Source: Castellaniella sp044508625
GTDB lineage: Bacteria > Pseudomonadota > Gammaproteobacteria > Burkholderiales > Burkholderiaceae_B
NCBI GenBank assembly: GCA_044508625.1
Contig: JBIQHJ010000031.1
Location: 1-42,231 of the forward strand
Length of the DNA: 42,231 nt
Direction of reading: 5' to 3'
Positions 16,799 to 25,914 of this stretch are shown here, one piece after another. The position numbers and the translations under genes were made by a program. Below the pieces are notes generated by a model. It ran no database searches. It had not been told where the DNA came from and saw only the letters and a list, made by a program, of their open reading frames with translations. Each line of letters opens with the position of its first letter. Position 1 is the stretch's first letter.

Positions 16799-18409
16799 TC
16801 AGGCATTGCTGAGAATCATGCGTGCGCCCTTTTCGGCGATCATGATGGTTGGGGAATTGGTGTTGCCGGACGTGATGGTCGGCATGATGGAGGCGTCGAT
16901 CACCCGCAGGCCCTCGATGCCGTGCACGCGCAGTGCCGGATCGACCACCGCCATCGGATCGACGCCCATCTTGCAAGTGCCGACCGGATGGAAGATCGTG
17001 GTGCCGATGTCGCCGGCGGCGGCCTCGAGCTGCTGCTGGGACTGCACTGCGGCGCCGGGCTTGTATTCCTCGGGCGCGTAGCGCGCCATGGCCTCCTGCG
17101 CCATGATGCGCCGCGTCAGGCGCAGGCCGTCGGCGGCCACCGCCCGGTCCTCGGGGGTCTGCAGGTAGTTGCAGAGGATGGCCGGCGCCTCGGCCACGTT
17201 GGGCGAGGTGATGCGCACGTGGCCGCGGCTGGTCGGGCGCAGGTTGCAGACCGAGGCGGTGATCGCCGGAAAAGTGTGCAGGGGATCGCCGAACTTGTCC
17301 AGCGACAGGGGCTGCACGTGGTATTCGAGATTGGGGCGGTCCTGGTCCGGGTCCGAACGCGCAAAGGCGCCGAGCTGCGAAGGCGCCATCGACAGCGGGC
17401 CGCTGCGCCACAAGGCGTATTGCGTCCCCATCCAGGCCTTGCCCATCCAAGAGTTCGCCATCGTGTTGAGCGTGCGCGCGCCGCGCACCTTGAAGATCAT
17501 GCGCAACTGGAGGTGGTCCTGGAGGTTTTCGCCCACGCCGGGGAGGTCGTGCACCACGGGGATGCCCAGCGCATGCAGCCGCGGTCCCGGCCCGATGCCA
17601 GAGACCTGCAGCAACTGGGCCGAGCCGATCGAGCCGCCCGCCAGGATCAGCTCGCGGCGCGCGCGCGCCGTGAGCTGGGCCCCGTCCCGCACGAAGACGA
17701 CGCCCGTGGCGCGCCGCCCCGAGAAGGTGATGCGCTCGGCGCGCGCGCCCGTCATGACGGTGAGGGTCGGGCGCGACTCGACCGGGTGCAGGAAGGCCTT
17801 TGATGCGCTCCAGCGCACGCCGCGCCGCTGGTTGACCTCGAAGTAATTGCAGCCCTCGTTGTCGCCGCGGTTGAAATCCTCGGTGCGCGGGATGCCGGCC
17901 TGCGCCGCCGCCTCGCGGAAGGCGTCGAGCACCTCCCAGCGCAGGCGCTGGGACTCGACCCGCCAGGGCCCCCCGGCGCCATGGAAGGGGGTGGCCCCGC
18001 CATGATGGTCCTCGACCTCGCGAAACAGCGGCAGCACCTCGTCCCAGGACCAGCCCGTGTTGCCCATGGCCGCCCAGCCGTCGTAGTCGGCCGCCTGCCC
18101 GCGCAGGTAGAGCATGCCGTTGATCGAGGACGATCCGCCCAGCACGCGGCCGCGCGGGTAGCCCAGCGAGCGGTAGTTCAGGCCGGGGTCGGGCTGCGTG
18201 TGATAGCACCAGTCGGTGCGGGGATTGCCGATGCAATACAGGTAGCCGACGGGGATGTGGATCCAGCGCCAGTCGTCGCGGCCGCCGGCCTCGAGCAGCA
18301 GCACCCGGTGGTCGCGCGACAGGCGATTGGCCAGCACGCAGCCGGCGGAGCCGGCGCCCACCACGACATAATCAAATACCAGCTCTGTGGCTGCGGTCTC
18401 CTCGACCAT
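16799..18409 (-). CDS. GMC-family FAD-dependent oxidoreductase (choline dehydrogenase-like)
   Basis: A 536-residue flavoprotein oxidising an alcohol substrate. The FAD Rossmann motif is at residues 18-23 (GAGSAG), followed by RVLGGSSSINGMLYLRG (the first GMC signature) and the second signature around GSIGSAQLLQVSGIGP. The active-site pair appears as H474 (HPVGTCKMG) and N518 (SGNTNSPT), the usual 44 residues apart. The start at 18409 (MVEETAATELVFDYVVVGAG) has GGGAGA nine bases upstream; an in-frame ATG 57 bases earlier is less likely. It is upstream of and close to the antiporter gene. The substrate (choline, another alcohol, or an alkanol) cannot be told; the usual betaine aldehyde dehydrogenase partner is absent nearby. 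Confidence 0.9.
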   Translation of the reverse strand: MVEETAATELVFDYVVVGAGSAGCVLANRLSRDHRVLLLEAGGRDDWRWIHIPVGYLYCIGNPRTDWCYHTQPDPGLNYRSLGYPRGRVLGGSSSINGMLYLRGQAADYDGWAAMGNTGWSWDEVLPLFREVEDHHGGATPFHGAGGPWRVESQRLRWEVLDAFREAAAQAGIPRTEDFNRGDNEGCNYFEVNQRRGVRWSASKAFLHPVESRPTLTVMTGARAERITFSGRRATGVVFVRDGAQLTARARRELILAGGSIGSAQLLQVSGIGPGPRLHALGIPVVHDLPGVGENLQDHLQLRMIFKVRGARTLNTMANSWMGKAWMGTQYALWRSGPLSMAPSQLGAFARSDPDQDRPNLEYHVQPLSLDKFGDPLHTFPAITASVCNLRPTSRGHVRITSPNVAEAPAILCNYLQTPEDRAVAADGLRLTRRIMAQEAMARYAPEEYKPGAAVQSQQQLEAAAGDIGTTIFHPVGTCKMGVDPMAVVDPALRVHGIEGLRVIDASIMPTITSGNTNSPTIMIAEKGARMILSNA

Positions 18410-18489
18410 GCATGTCTCCCGGCCGGGTGCCCCGTCGACGGGCCTCGACACATTTTTCTGGTCCACCCATTCTAGCCGTATTCGAACGG

Positions 18490-18508
18490 GGGCCGCACGC
18501 GGCGGCCC
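18490..18508 (-). terminator. weak terminator-like hairpin after ubiA
   Basis: GGGCCGC / GCGGCCC arms with a 5-base loop directly follow the ubiA stop. There is no U-tract, so termination is uncertain. Confidence 0.3.
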
Positions 18509-19456
18509 TCAAGCCGCCGGCAGCACCGTCCCCGCCAGGGCCGCGACGATCAGCAGGATGCCGACGTGCATGTTCGAGCGGAACAGCTTCAGGCCGCGTT
18601 CGGGATGGGCGACGTCGAACTCCTTGACCTGCCAGGCCAGGTGCGCGGCGATCACGGCCATCACCAGGTGGTACGGCCAGTCCATGCCCATGGCCGCGCC
18701 CGCGGCGAACCACAGCACGGCGGCCGCGGCATACATCAGCCCGATCCAGAACCGGCCCCGCTCGCCGAAGCGCATGGCCGCCGAACGCAGCCCCAGCATG
18801 CGGTCGTCGCGCACGTCGATGTAGGCGTAGATGGAGTCATAGCCGACCTGCCACAGCACGGCGCCCACCCACATGGCGACGGCGGCCGGCGGCAAGGCGT
18901 CGCGCGTGTCGGACCAGGCCATAAGCATGCCCCAGTTGAAGGCGATGCCCAGCACCACCTGCGGCCAGTACGTGAACCGCTTGCACAGGGGATAGATCAC
19001 CACCAGCGGGACCAGCGCCAGGGCCAGCCAGCGGCTCATGTCGTTGATCGCCAGCAGCAGCGTCGCCGACACCAGCAATTGCGCGAACGCGAACCACAGG
19101 GCCGCCCGCAGGGTGAGCTGGCCGCTGGTCAGGGGCCGGAAGCGCGTGCGCTCGACGCGGTGGTCGAAGTCCCGGTCGAAGATGTCGTTGAAGGTGCAGC
19201 CCACCCCGCGCAGCAGGAGCGCGCCCAGGGAAAAGATGAAGACGCGCCAGGGCGTGGGCCAGCCGTCGGCCGCCTGCACCAGCGCGGCGAGCGCGGGCAG
19301 CAGCGTCAGCCAGGTGCCCACCGGCCGGTCGAGCCGGCACAGGCGGGCGTACGGCCCCCAGGCGGCCGGCAGCCAGCGCGCCACCCAGTCGTCGTGGCGC
19401 ATGTCCGAGAGGTCGACCCTGGACCGCGCGCGGGCCGTATCCTGGGGCGCGCCCAT
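18509..19456 (-). CDS. ubiA: 4-hydroxybenzoate polyprenyltransferase
   Basis: A 315-residue membrane prenyltransferase that joins the polyprenyl chain to 4-hydroxybenzoate in ubiquinone synthesis. The first Asp-rich motif NDIFDRDFDHRVERTR (about residues 90-105) binds the diphosphate through Mg. YPLCKRFTYWPQ and the second motif DSIYAYIDVRDD (near residue 209) follow, with about eight membrane helices. ATG 19456 starts two bases before the end of the upstream aminotransferase frame; ATG 19474 would overlap it by 17 bases and is also possible. ubiC was not found nearby. Confidence 0.93.
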   Translation of the reverse strand: MGAPQDTARARSRVDLSDMRHDDWVARWLPAAWGPYARLCRLDRPVGTWLTLLPALAALVQAADGWPTPWRVFIFSLGALLLRGVGCTFNDIFDRDFDHRVERTRFRPLTSGQLTLRAALWFAFAQLLVSATLLLAINDMSRWLALALVPLVVIYPLCKRFTYWPQVVLGIAFNWGMLMAWSDTRDALPPAAVAMWVGAVLWQVGYDSIYAYIDVRDDRMLGLRSAAMRFGERGRFWIGLMYAAAAVLWFAAGAAMGMDWPYHLVMAVIAAHLAWQVKEFDVAHPERGLKLFRSNMHVGILLIVAALAGTVLPAA

Positions 19457-19457
19457 G

Positions 19458-20663
19458 TCAGGCCGCCCCGGCATGCCGGATCAGCCCGCCCAGCACGGCG
19501 ATCCCGGCGCGGATGCGTTCCTCGGGCACCGTCACGAAGCTCAGGCGCAAGGTGTTGGCCTGCGGCTCGGCCCCGGCGAAGAACGGCGCGCCCGGCACGA
19601 AGGCCACGTTGCGCGCCACGGCCTCGCGCAGCAGGCTCGCGGTGTCGATGCCCGGGGCGAGGGTCACCCAGATGAACATGCCGCCCTCGGGGCGGGTCCA
19701 GCGCGCCGTGTCGGGGAAATGCTCGCGCATGGCCTCGAGCATGTAGCCGCACTGACGGCGGTACAGGGCGCGCACCCGCGGCAGGTGCTGCGCGAGGAAG
19801 TCGCCGCGCAGGGTCTCGTGGACGGCCATCTGGGTGAGCGTGGCGGTGTGCAGGTCGGTGGCCTGCTTGATCTGGACCAGCTTGGCGATGATGTCGCGCG
19901 GCGCCACCACGTACCCCAGCCGCAGGCCCGGGGCCAGCACCTTGGAGAACGTCCCCAGGCGGATCACGGTGGCCCCGGCGGCGCGGCCCAGGCCGAGCAG
20001 GCTGAGCAGGGGCTCGCCGGCGTAGCGCAGCTCGCCGTAGGGATCGTCCTCGACGATGGGCAGGCCGAGCCGGGCGCAGCGCTGGACCAGGGCCTGGCGG
20101 CGCGCCAGGTCCAGCGTCAGGCCGGTCGGGTTGTGGAAATTGGGCAATGCGTAGATGAAACGCGCGCCCGCCGCCAGGGTCTCGTCGATGGCCTCGGGGA
20201 TCAGTCCATGCTCGTCGGTCGGCACCGCCGCGAATTCGGGCTCGCACAGGGAAAAGGACTGGAGGGCCCCCAGGTAGCTGGGCGCCTCGACGAGGACGCG
20301 CGAGCCGGGATCGATGAACAGCTTGCCCAGCATGTCCAGCGCCTGCTGCGATCCCGACACGATCAGCACCTCGTCGGGCGAGACCTGCGCGCCGTGGCGG
20401 CGCATGTCCTCGGCCACCCAGGCCCGCAGGGGCGCGTAGCCCTCGGTGGGACCGTACTGCAGGGCGGCATCGCCGCGGGCCTCGAGGACGTGGTCGAAGG
20501 CCTCCCGCATCCGGGCGATCGGGAAGCCCTCGGGGGACGGCAGCCCCCCGGCGAAGGAAATGACCTCGGGCCGCTCGGTGATCTTGAGGATCTCGCGGAT
20601 CGTCGAGCTGGTGAGTTTCTGCGCGCGTCGGGAAAAGACGTACGGTCGGGCGGGCATGTCCAT
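19458..20663 (-). CDS. PLP-dependent aminotransferase, class I/II (2-aminoadipate-type)
   Basis: A 401-residue fold-type I aminotransferase. Family features are SFAGGLPSPEGFP (about 36-48), ALQYGPTEGYAPLR (about 72-85), SGSQQALDM, NFHNPTGLT, the PLP-phosphate region EDDPYGELRY and the Schiff-base Lys in TFSKVLAPGLRLGYV. The motif set matches the LysN/2-aminoadipate or MocR-C-terminal type, without any DNA-binding domain. The start at 20663 (MDMPARPYVFSRRAQKL) begins the conserved region; 20657 is equally possible. The frame upstream is Arg-rich noise. The amino acid substrate is not determined. Confidence 0.9.
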   Translation of the reverse strand: MDMPARPYVFSRRAQKLTSSTIREILKITERPEVISFAGGLPSPEGFPIARMREAFDHVLEARGDAALQYGPTEGYAPLRAWVAEDMRRHGAQVSPDEVLIVSGSQQALDMLGKLFIDPGSRVLVEAPSYLGALQSFSLCEPEFAAVPTDEHGLIPEAIDETLAAGARFIYALPNFHNPTGLTLDLARRQALVQRCARLGLPIVEDDPYGELRYAGEPLLSLLGLGRAAGATVIRLGTFSKVLAPGLRLGYVVAPRDIIAKLVQIKQATDLHTATLTQMAVHETLRGDFLAQHLPRVRALYRRQCGYMLEAMREHFPDTARWTRPEGGMFIWVTLAPGIDTASLLREAVARNVAFVPGAPFFAGAEPQANTLRLSFVTVPEERIRAGIAVLGGLIRHAGAA

Positions 20664-20802
20664 GGCGAATCCGGGTCTCGGGGGGAAAGGGCTTTTCCCC
20701 TCGGGAGCGGCCCGGCGGAAAAACCGCCGGCGGCCGCGGCCGCCGGTGCTTGGTCCATCGACGCCTATATTACCGCAGCGCGGCCGGCGTGGACCGCCGG
20801 CC

Positions 20803-23397
20803 TCACGTCGCGGGGAGCGCCTGCGTCGCCGCCTCGGCGACCCGGCGCCCGATGTGCGCAAGCGATTCCTCGACCTGGTCGATCAGCACCAGGCACAGGT
20901 CGCCCGGGCCGAGGCGGTCGAGGGCCATGTCGATGGCCAGGAACTCGCCGCGGACCTCGCGCAGGTCGGTCATCCGCCGCGCATGGGCCAGGCCCTCGCG
21001 CAGCAGGGCGAGGACCTCGCCGTCGGCGCGGCCGCGCTGGCACTGGTCCTGGTAGAGGACGATCTCGTCGAAGGCGTCGCCCAGGATCTCGGTCTGGCGC
21101 CGGATGTCGACGTCGCGCCGATCGCCCGCGCCGCTGATCACCACGCTGCGCCGCCGCGCCGGCATGGCCTCCACGGCCTGGACCAGGGCGAGGATCGCGT
21201 CCGGATTGTGGCCGTAGTCGGCGATCAGCGTGGCGCCGCGGTAGTCGAAGAGATTGAAGCGCCCCGGCACGGCCTGCGCGTCGTTGACGAAGGACGCCAG
21301 GCCGGCCTCGATCCGCGTCCACGGCACGTCCAGCGCCCAGGCGGCGGCGGCGGCCGCCATCGCGTTGTCGACCTGGAAGCCGATGGTGCCCAGGCGGGTC
21401 AGCGGCACGCGCCCGAGCTCGATGCGGAACTCGAAGCCGCCCTCGGCGAACACCATGTCCCCCTGGTCCACGTAGACCACCCGGCCGCCCTTGGCCCCAT
21501 GGGTGGCGATCACCGGGTTGTGGCGGTCCCGGGCAAAGAAGGTCACTCGCCCGGGGCAGTTCTCGGCCATGCCCACGACGATGGGGTCGCCGGCGTTGAG
21601 GACCGCCGTGCCGCCGGGCGCGACGTTCTCGACGATGACGCGCTTGACGATCGCCAGGTCCTCGACGGTGCTGATGTAGCTCAGCCCCAGGTGGTCGCCC
21701 ACGCCGATGTTCGTGACCACCGCCACGTCGCAGCGGTCGAAGCCCAGGCCCTCGCGCAGGATGCCGCCGCGCGCGGTCTCGAACACCGCGGCCTCGACGT
21801 CCGGATGCAGCAGGACGTTGCGCGCGCTGCGCGGCCCGCTGCAATCGCCGGTGTCGATGCGGCGCGCGCCGATGTACACGCCATCGGAATTGGTCATGCC
21901 CACGCACCGGCCCTGCTGGGCGTACAGGTGCGCGATCAGGCGCACGGTCGTGGTCTTGCCGTTGGTGCCGGTCACCGCGACCACCGGGATCCGGCCGTCC
22001 TCGCCGGGCGGGAACAGGCTGTCGATGATGGCCGCGCCCACGTCGCGCCCCGTGCCGAAGGACGGGCTCAAGTGCATGCGCAGGCCCGGCGCCGCGTTCA
22101 CCTCGACGATGCAGCCGTTGTCGGCGGTCAGCGGCTCGTACACGCTGTGGCTGACCAGGTCGATGCCGCAGACGTCCAGCCCGACCATCTGCGCGGCCGC
22201 GACGGCGCTCGCCGCGAGGTCCGGATGCACGTGCTCGGTGACGTCCGTGGCCGTCCCGCCGGTGCTCAGGTTGGCGTTGTTGCGCAGGACGACGCACACG
22301 CCCGGGGCCGGCACCGAATCCGGCGTGTACCCCTGGGCGGCCAGGGTCGCCAGAGCGATGTCGTCCAGGCGGATGCGCGTGAGCGAGGACCCATGGCCCT
22401 CGCCGCGCAGGGGATCCTGGTTGATCAGGTCCACGAGCTGGGCGATGCTGCGCTCGCCGTCGCCCACGACCTGCGGCGGATCGCGCCGCGCGGCGGCCAC
22501 GAGCCGGTCGCCCACGACGAGCAGGCGGAAATCATGGCCCGGGAAATAGCGCTCGACGATCACGCCCGCCCCATGTTCGCTCGCCACCGCGTACGCGGCC
22601 AGCACCTGCTCGCGGCCCTGCACGTTGACGGCGACCCCGCGGCCCTGGTTGCCGTCCTGCGGCTTGATCACCACCGGCCCGCCGATCTCCTGCGCCGCGA
22701 GCCAGGCGTCCTCGGCGTCCGCCACGCAGCGGCCCGCGGGCACCGAGACGCCGGCCGCCGCCAGCAAGGCCTTGGTCAGCGCCTTGTCCTGCGCGATGGC
22801 CTCGGCGATGGCGCCGCTGGCATCGGTCTCGGCCGCCTGGATGCGGCGCTGGCGGCACCCCCAGCCGAACTGCACCAGGCTGCCCTCGGTCAGGCGCCGA
22901 TAGGGAATGCCGCGTCGCTCGGCGGCCTGCACGATGGAGCCGGTGCTGGGGCCCAGCCGCACGTCCTCGTTGAGCGCGCTCAGGCGCGCCAGGGCCTCGC
23001 CGAGATCGAAAGGCTCGTCCTGCATCGTGGCGATGCACAGGGCCTGGGCCAGTTCGAAGGCCAGGCGGCCGACGGCCTCCTCGGTATACTCGATCACCAC
23101 CTGGTAGACGCCGGGCTCGAGGGTCGCCGCCGTGCGGCTGAACGCGACCGGGCAGCCCGCCTGGGACTGCAGGCGCAGCGCCGCATAGGACAGGATGTGC
23201 GCCAGCGAATTGACCCCGTCGTGGCCGACGGGCCGCAGGATGTCGATGTCGGGGAAACGCGCCCGCAGGCGGGTCTCGAAGGCGTCCATGTCGCCGATGG
23301 CGCGCTCGCTCTCGGAGCAGGCCACGATGGCCTCGATCGCCGTCTGCCGGCACCACAGGTTCGGGCCGCGCAAAGCGCGCACGCGGGAGACTTCCAT
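20803..23397 (-). CDS. cphA: cyanophycin synthetase, full length (CphA)
   Basis: An 864-residue ligase that builds multi-L-arginyl-poly-L-aspartate from Asp and Arg with ATP. An N-terminal domain (1-160) precedes an ATP-grasp domain (about 205-460; KPQDGNQGRG at 245-254, IVERYFPGHDFRLLVV, CIVEVNAAPG at 429-438). A Mur-ligase-like domain follows, with P-loop GTNGKTTT (477-484), and then the Mur C-terminal domain from PGRFNLFDYRG (711 onward), including DYGHNPDAI. All three active-site domains appear intact. AGGAA precedes the ATG at 23397. The gene is 47 bases after the shorter paralogue, so the two are probably co-transcribed. Confidence 0.94.
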   Translation of the reverse strand: MEVSRVRALRGPNLWCRQTAIEAIVACSESERAIGDMDAFETRLRARFPDIDILRPVGHDGVNSLAHILSYAALRLQSQAGCPVAFSRTAATLEPGVYQVVIEYTEEAVGRLAFELAQALCIATMQDEPFDLGEALARLSALNEDVRLGPSTGSIVQAAERRGIPYRRLTEGSLVQFGWGCRQRRIQAAETDASGAIAEAIAQDKALTKALLAAAGVSVPAGRCVADAEDAWLAAQEIGGPVVIKPQDGNQGRGVAVNVQGREQVLAAYAVASEHGAGVIVERYFPGHDFRLLVVGDRLVAAARRDPPQVVGDGERSIAQLVDLINQDPLRGEGHGSSLTRIRLDDIALATLAAQGYTPDSVPAPGVCVVLRNNANLSTGGTATDVTEHVHPDLAASAVAAAQMVGLDVCGIDLVSHSVYEPLTADNGCIVEVNAAPGLRMHLSPSFGTGRDVGAAIIDSLFPPGEDGRIPVVAVTGTNGKTTTVRLIAHLYAQQGRCVGMTNSDGVYIGARRIDTGDCSGPRSARNVLLHPDVEAAVFETARGGILREGLGFDRCDVAVVTNIGVGDHLGLSYISTVEDLAIVKRVIVENVAPGGTAVLNAGDPIVVGMAENCPGRVTFFARDRHNPVIATHGAKGGRVVYVDQGDMVFAEGGFEFRIELGRVPLTRLGTIGFQVDNAMAAAAAAWALDVPWTRIEAGLASFVNDAQAVPGRFNLFDYRGATLIADYGHNPDAILALVQAVEAMPARRRSVVISGAGDRRDVDIRRQTEILGDAFDEIVLYQDQCQRGRADGEVLALLREGLAHARRMTDLREVRGEFLAIDMALDRLGPGDLCLVLIDQVEESLAHIGRRVAEAATQALPAT

Positions 23398-23444
23398 GGG
23401 AACTCGTTCCTATTCAGAGTCGGAGTGATGCGCCCCGGGGCCGG

Positions 23445-25649
23445 TCAGGCCCTCGAGACGTCCGCCACCTCGGCGGATTCCTGGACGGGCGGCGTGGGCA
23501 GGCTCGCGCCCCAGGTACGCACGCCGGTGCGCATCATGTCCACGTCGATGCCCAGCGCCCAGGCAGCCGCCAGCGCCGCGAGGATTTGCGACAGGAGGTC
23601 CTCGTCGGCGCCGCCGGCCGGCAGCTCGCCGCGGGCCAGAACGGGGATCTCGATGCCGCCTTCGGCCAGGACGATGTCCTGGCCGCGCGCCAGCACCGCC
23701 CGCCCGCCATCCGCCAGGTGCGCGGCAAGGGCGGGCGCGGCCTCCCGCAGGCCATAAAAGACCACCGCGCCATCGCACAACGGCGCCAGTTCCGCCACCA
23801 TGGGATCGTCGGCGTTGAGCACCGCGGCGCCGTCCGGCAGGACCACGTCGACCTGGGTGCGATACACCTGGCGCAACTGCTCGGGCTCGGTCATGTGGAA
23901 CTCGGGCCAGGTCCGGGCCGGGTCGATCGAGGTCACCACGCCGATCCGGCAGCGATCGTAGGACAGGCCCTCGCCGAGGATGGCGCTGGCCCCGTTCTCG
24001 ATCACCGCCGCCTGGACCGCCGGATTGAGCAGGACGCGGCGGCCGGCCTCCCAGTGCGCGCAGTCCCCGGCCTCGACCCGCCGCCGGCCGAAGAACAGGC
24101 CGTCGCTGCAGGCCAGTCCGACCGAGCGCCCGGCGAGCTGCAGCAGGTGGGCCACCAGGCGGGCGACGCCCGTCTTGCCCGTGCTGCCGGTGATGCCGAC
24201 GACCGGTATGCGCCCGTCGTCGCTGCCCGGAAAGAGATCATCCACGATGGCGCGGCCCACCGGGCGCGGCGTGCCGCTCGCGGGCTTCAGATGCATGAGC
24301 AGGCCCGGGCCGGCATTCACCTCGACGATGGCGCCGCCCTGCTCGTCCAGGGGGCGCGAGATGTCGCGCGTCACGAGGTCGACGCCCGCGATGTCCAGCC
24401 CCACCACCCGCGCGGCCAGCGAGACTTGTTCCGCGACCTCGGGATGGACCAGGTCGGTGACGTCGTGGGACACGTTGCCGTTGCGCTGGATCACCACCTC
24501 GACGCCGGCGGGCGGCACGGTATCGCCGTCCATGCCCTGGCGCGCCAGCTCGAGGCGCGCGGCGGAGTCCAGGCGCACTACGTTCAGGGGGTGGTCCTCG
24601 TCGTTGCCGCGCCTGGGATCGGAATTGATCTGCGATTCGATCAGCTCGCGGATGGTCGAACGTCCGTCGCCCACCACCTGGGCCACCTCCCCGCGCGCGG
24701 CGGCGATCACCCGCCCGCCGACCACCAGCAGGCGATGCTCGTCGCCCTCGATGAAGCGTTCGACGATCACCCCGCTGCCCTCGTCCACCGCGATCGCATA
24801 GGCCGCGTCGACCTCGGCCCGCGTCGTCAGGTTGGTGAAGACCCCGCGGCCGTGATTGCCGTCCGAGGGCTTCACCACCACCGGCAGCCCGATCGACTCG
24901 GCGGCCTCCCAGGCCTCGTCGGCGCTCTCGACCATCCGTCCCTGCGGCACCGGCACGCCACAGGCGTTCAGCAACTGGCGCGTCAAATCCTTGTTGCGCG
25001 AAATGCCCTCGGCGATGGCGCTGGTGCGGCTGGTCTCGGCCGTCCAGATCCGGCGCTGGTTGGCGCCATAGCCGAGCTGCAGCAGATTGGCCTCGCTCAG
25101 GCGGATGGCCGGGATGTCCCGGTCGTCGGCCGCGTCCACGATGCAGGCGGTGCTGGGGCCGAGGTTGAGGCTGTCGGCGAGCTCGCGCAGCTCGTCCACC
25201 GCGGCCTGCACGTCGTAGGGGCGGTCCTCGATGGCGGCCATGACCAGGTCGCGTCCCGCATACAGCGCGGCGCGGGCCAGCGGCTCGTGCCAGGCGCGGA
25301 TGATCACTTTGTAGACCCCGCGCACCGGCGTCTCGCGCGCCCGCCCCAGGCCGCCCGGCATGCCGGCCAGGCTTTGCAGCTCGAGGGCCACGTGTTCGAG
25401 GATATGGCCGGGCCAGGTGCCGCGGCGCACGCGCTGCAGGAAGCCCCCGCGCTCGCCGACGCTGCAGCGGTGCTCGACCAGCGTGGGCAGCCAGGCGCTC
25501 AGGCGCTCGTAGAAGCCGGGGATGACGTTGGACGGATAGTCCTCGAGGTCGCCGATGTCGACCAGGGCCTCGACGACGGGCCGGTATGCCCAGATGTTCG
25601 GTCCCCGCAGATGCACCATATTGATGAAATCAATATATTTTCTGTTCAT
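23445..25649 (-). CDS. cphA2: cyanophycin synthetase paralogue lacking the Mur C-terminal domain (CphA2-like)
   Basis: A 734-residue protein. The N-terminal domain starts MNRKYIDFINMVHLRGPNIWAYRP; the ATP-grasp domain is complete (KPSDGNHGRGV 260-270, AIVEVNAGPG 440-449). The Mur-like part has an altered P-loop, GSTGKTG (488-494), where the full-length partner has GTNGKTT. The protein ends about 35 residues after GIDVDMM, at the point where its partner begins the C-terminal domain (PGRF...YGHNP). This truncation matches what is known for CphA2-type enzymes, which polymerise beta-Asp-Arg dipeptides rather than free amino acids. Whether that holds here is inferred. ATG 25649 is preferred over 25619 because known relatives begin with MxRKxIxF. 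Confidence 0.88.
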   Translation of the reverse strand: MNRKYIDFINMVHLRGPNIWAYRPVVEALVDIGDLEDYPSNVIPGFYERLSAWLPTLVEHRCSVGERGGFLQRVRRGTWPGHILEHVALELQSLAGMPGGLGRARETPVRGVYKVIIRAWHEPLARAALYAGRDLVMAAIEDRPYDVQAAVDELRELADSLNLGPSTACIVDAADDRDIPAIRLSEANLLQLGYGANQRRIWTAETSRTSAIAEGISRNKDLTRQLLNACGVPVPQGRMVESADEAWEAAESIGLPVVVKPSDGNHGRGVFTNLTTRAEVDAAYAIAVDEGSGVIVERFIEGDEHRLLVVGGRVIAAARGEVAQVVGDGRSTIRELIESQINSDPRRGNDEDHPLNVVRLDSAARLELARQGMDGDTVPPAGVEVVIQRNGNVSHDVTDLVHPEVAEQVSLAARVVGLDIAGVDLVTRDISRPLDEQGGAIVEVNAGPGLLMHLKPASGTPRPVGRAIVDDLFPGSDDGRIPVVGITGSTGKTGVARLVAHLLQLAGRSVGLACSDGLFFGRRRVEAGDCAHWEAGRRVLLNPAVQAAVIENGASAILGEGLSYDRCRIGVVTSIDPARTWPEFHMTEPEQLRQVYRTQVDVVLPDGAAVLNADDPMVAELAPLCDGAVVFYGLREAAPALAAHLADGGRAVLARGQDIVLAEGGIEIPVLARGELPAGGADEDLLSQILAALAAAWALGIDVDMMRTGVRTWGASLPTPPVQESAEVADVSRA

Positions 25650-25914
25650 CCTGGAACCATGCGTGGTGAGAGGCCCGGAATTCGCCCGGCCGGCGGGATC
25701 GGCAAACCGACAATGATCGTGCGCGTATGGTGCGCGACGGCAATCATCATAATCTCGCACCTGTTGCGAAGCACGAAAAAAACGTCGAAAATTGTATTAA
25801 TGGCGCCACACTGGCGTTCGCCGGGGCATTCAGAGCCCGTCGGCGCCCCCCAACCTCCCCTGGACGAACATTACGCCCCCCGATTCCTCATTTTCCCTTC
25901 CCCGGGAACGGTTC
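25650..25914. other. divergent control region between the cyanophycin synthetases and the ABC/DUF1854 operon
   Basis: 265 bases. The stretch 25725-25805 is AT-richer (ATCATCATAATC, a run of seven A, TTGTATTAAT) and probably holds promoters in both directions. No clear operator or textbook promoter was recognised. Confidence 0.45.

Noticed and set aside
15389..17803. Plus-strand open frame of 804 codons
   Set aside because: Antisense to the antiporter and GMC genes, which have clear motifs; this frame is low in hydrophobic pattern and rich in His, Gln and Arg.
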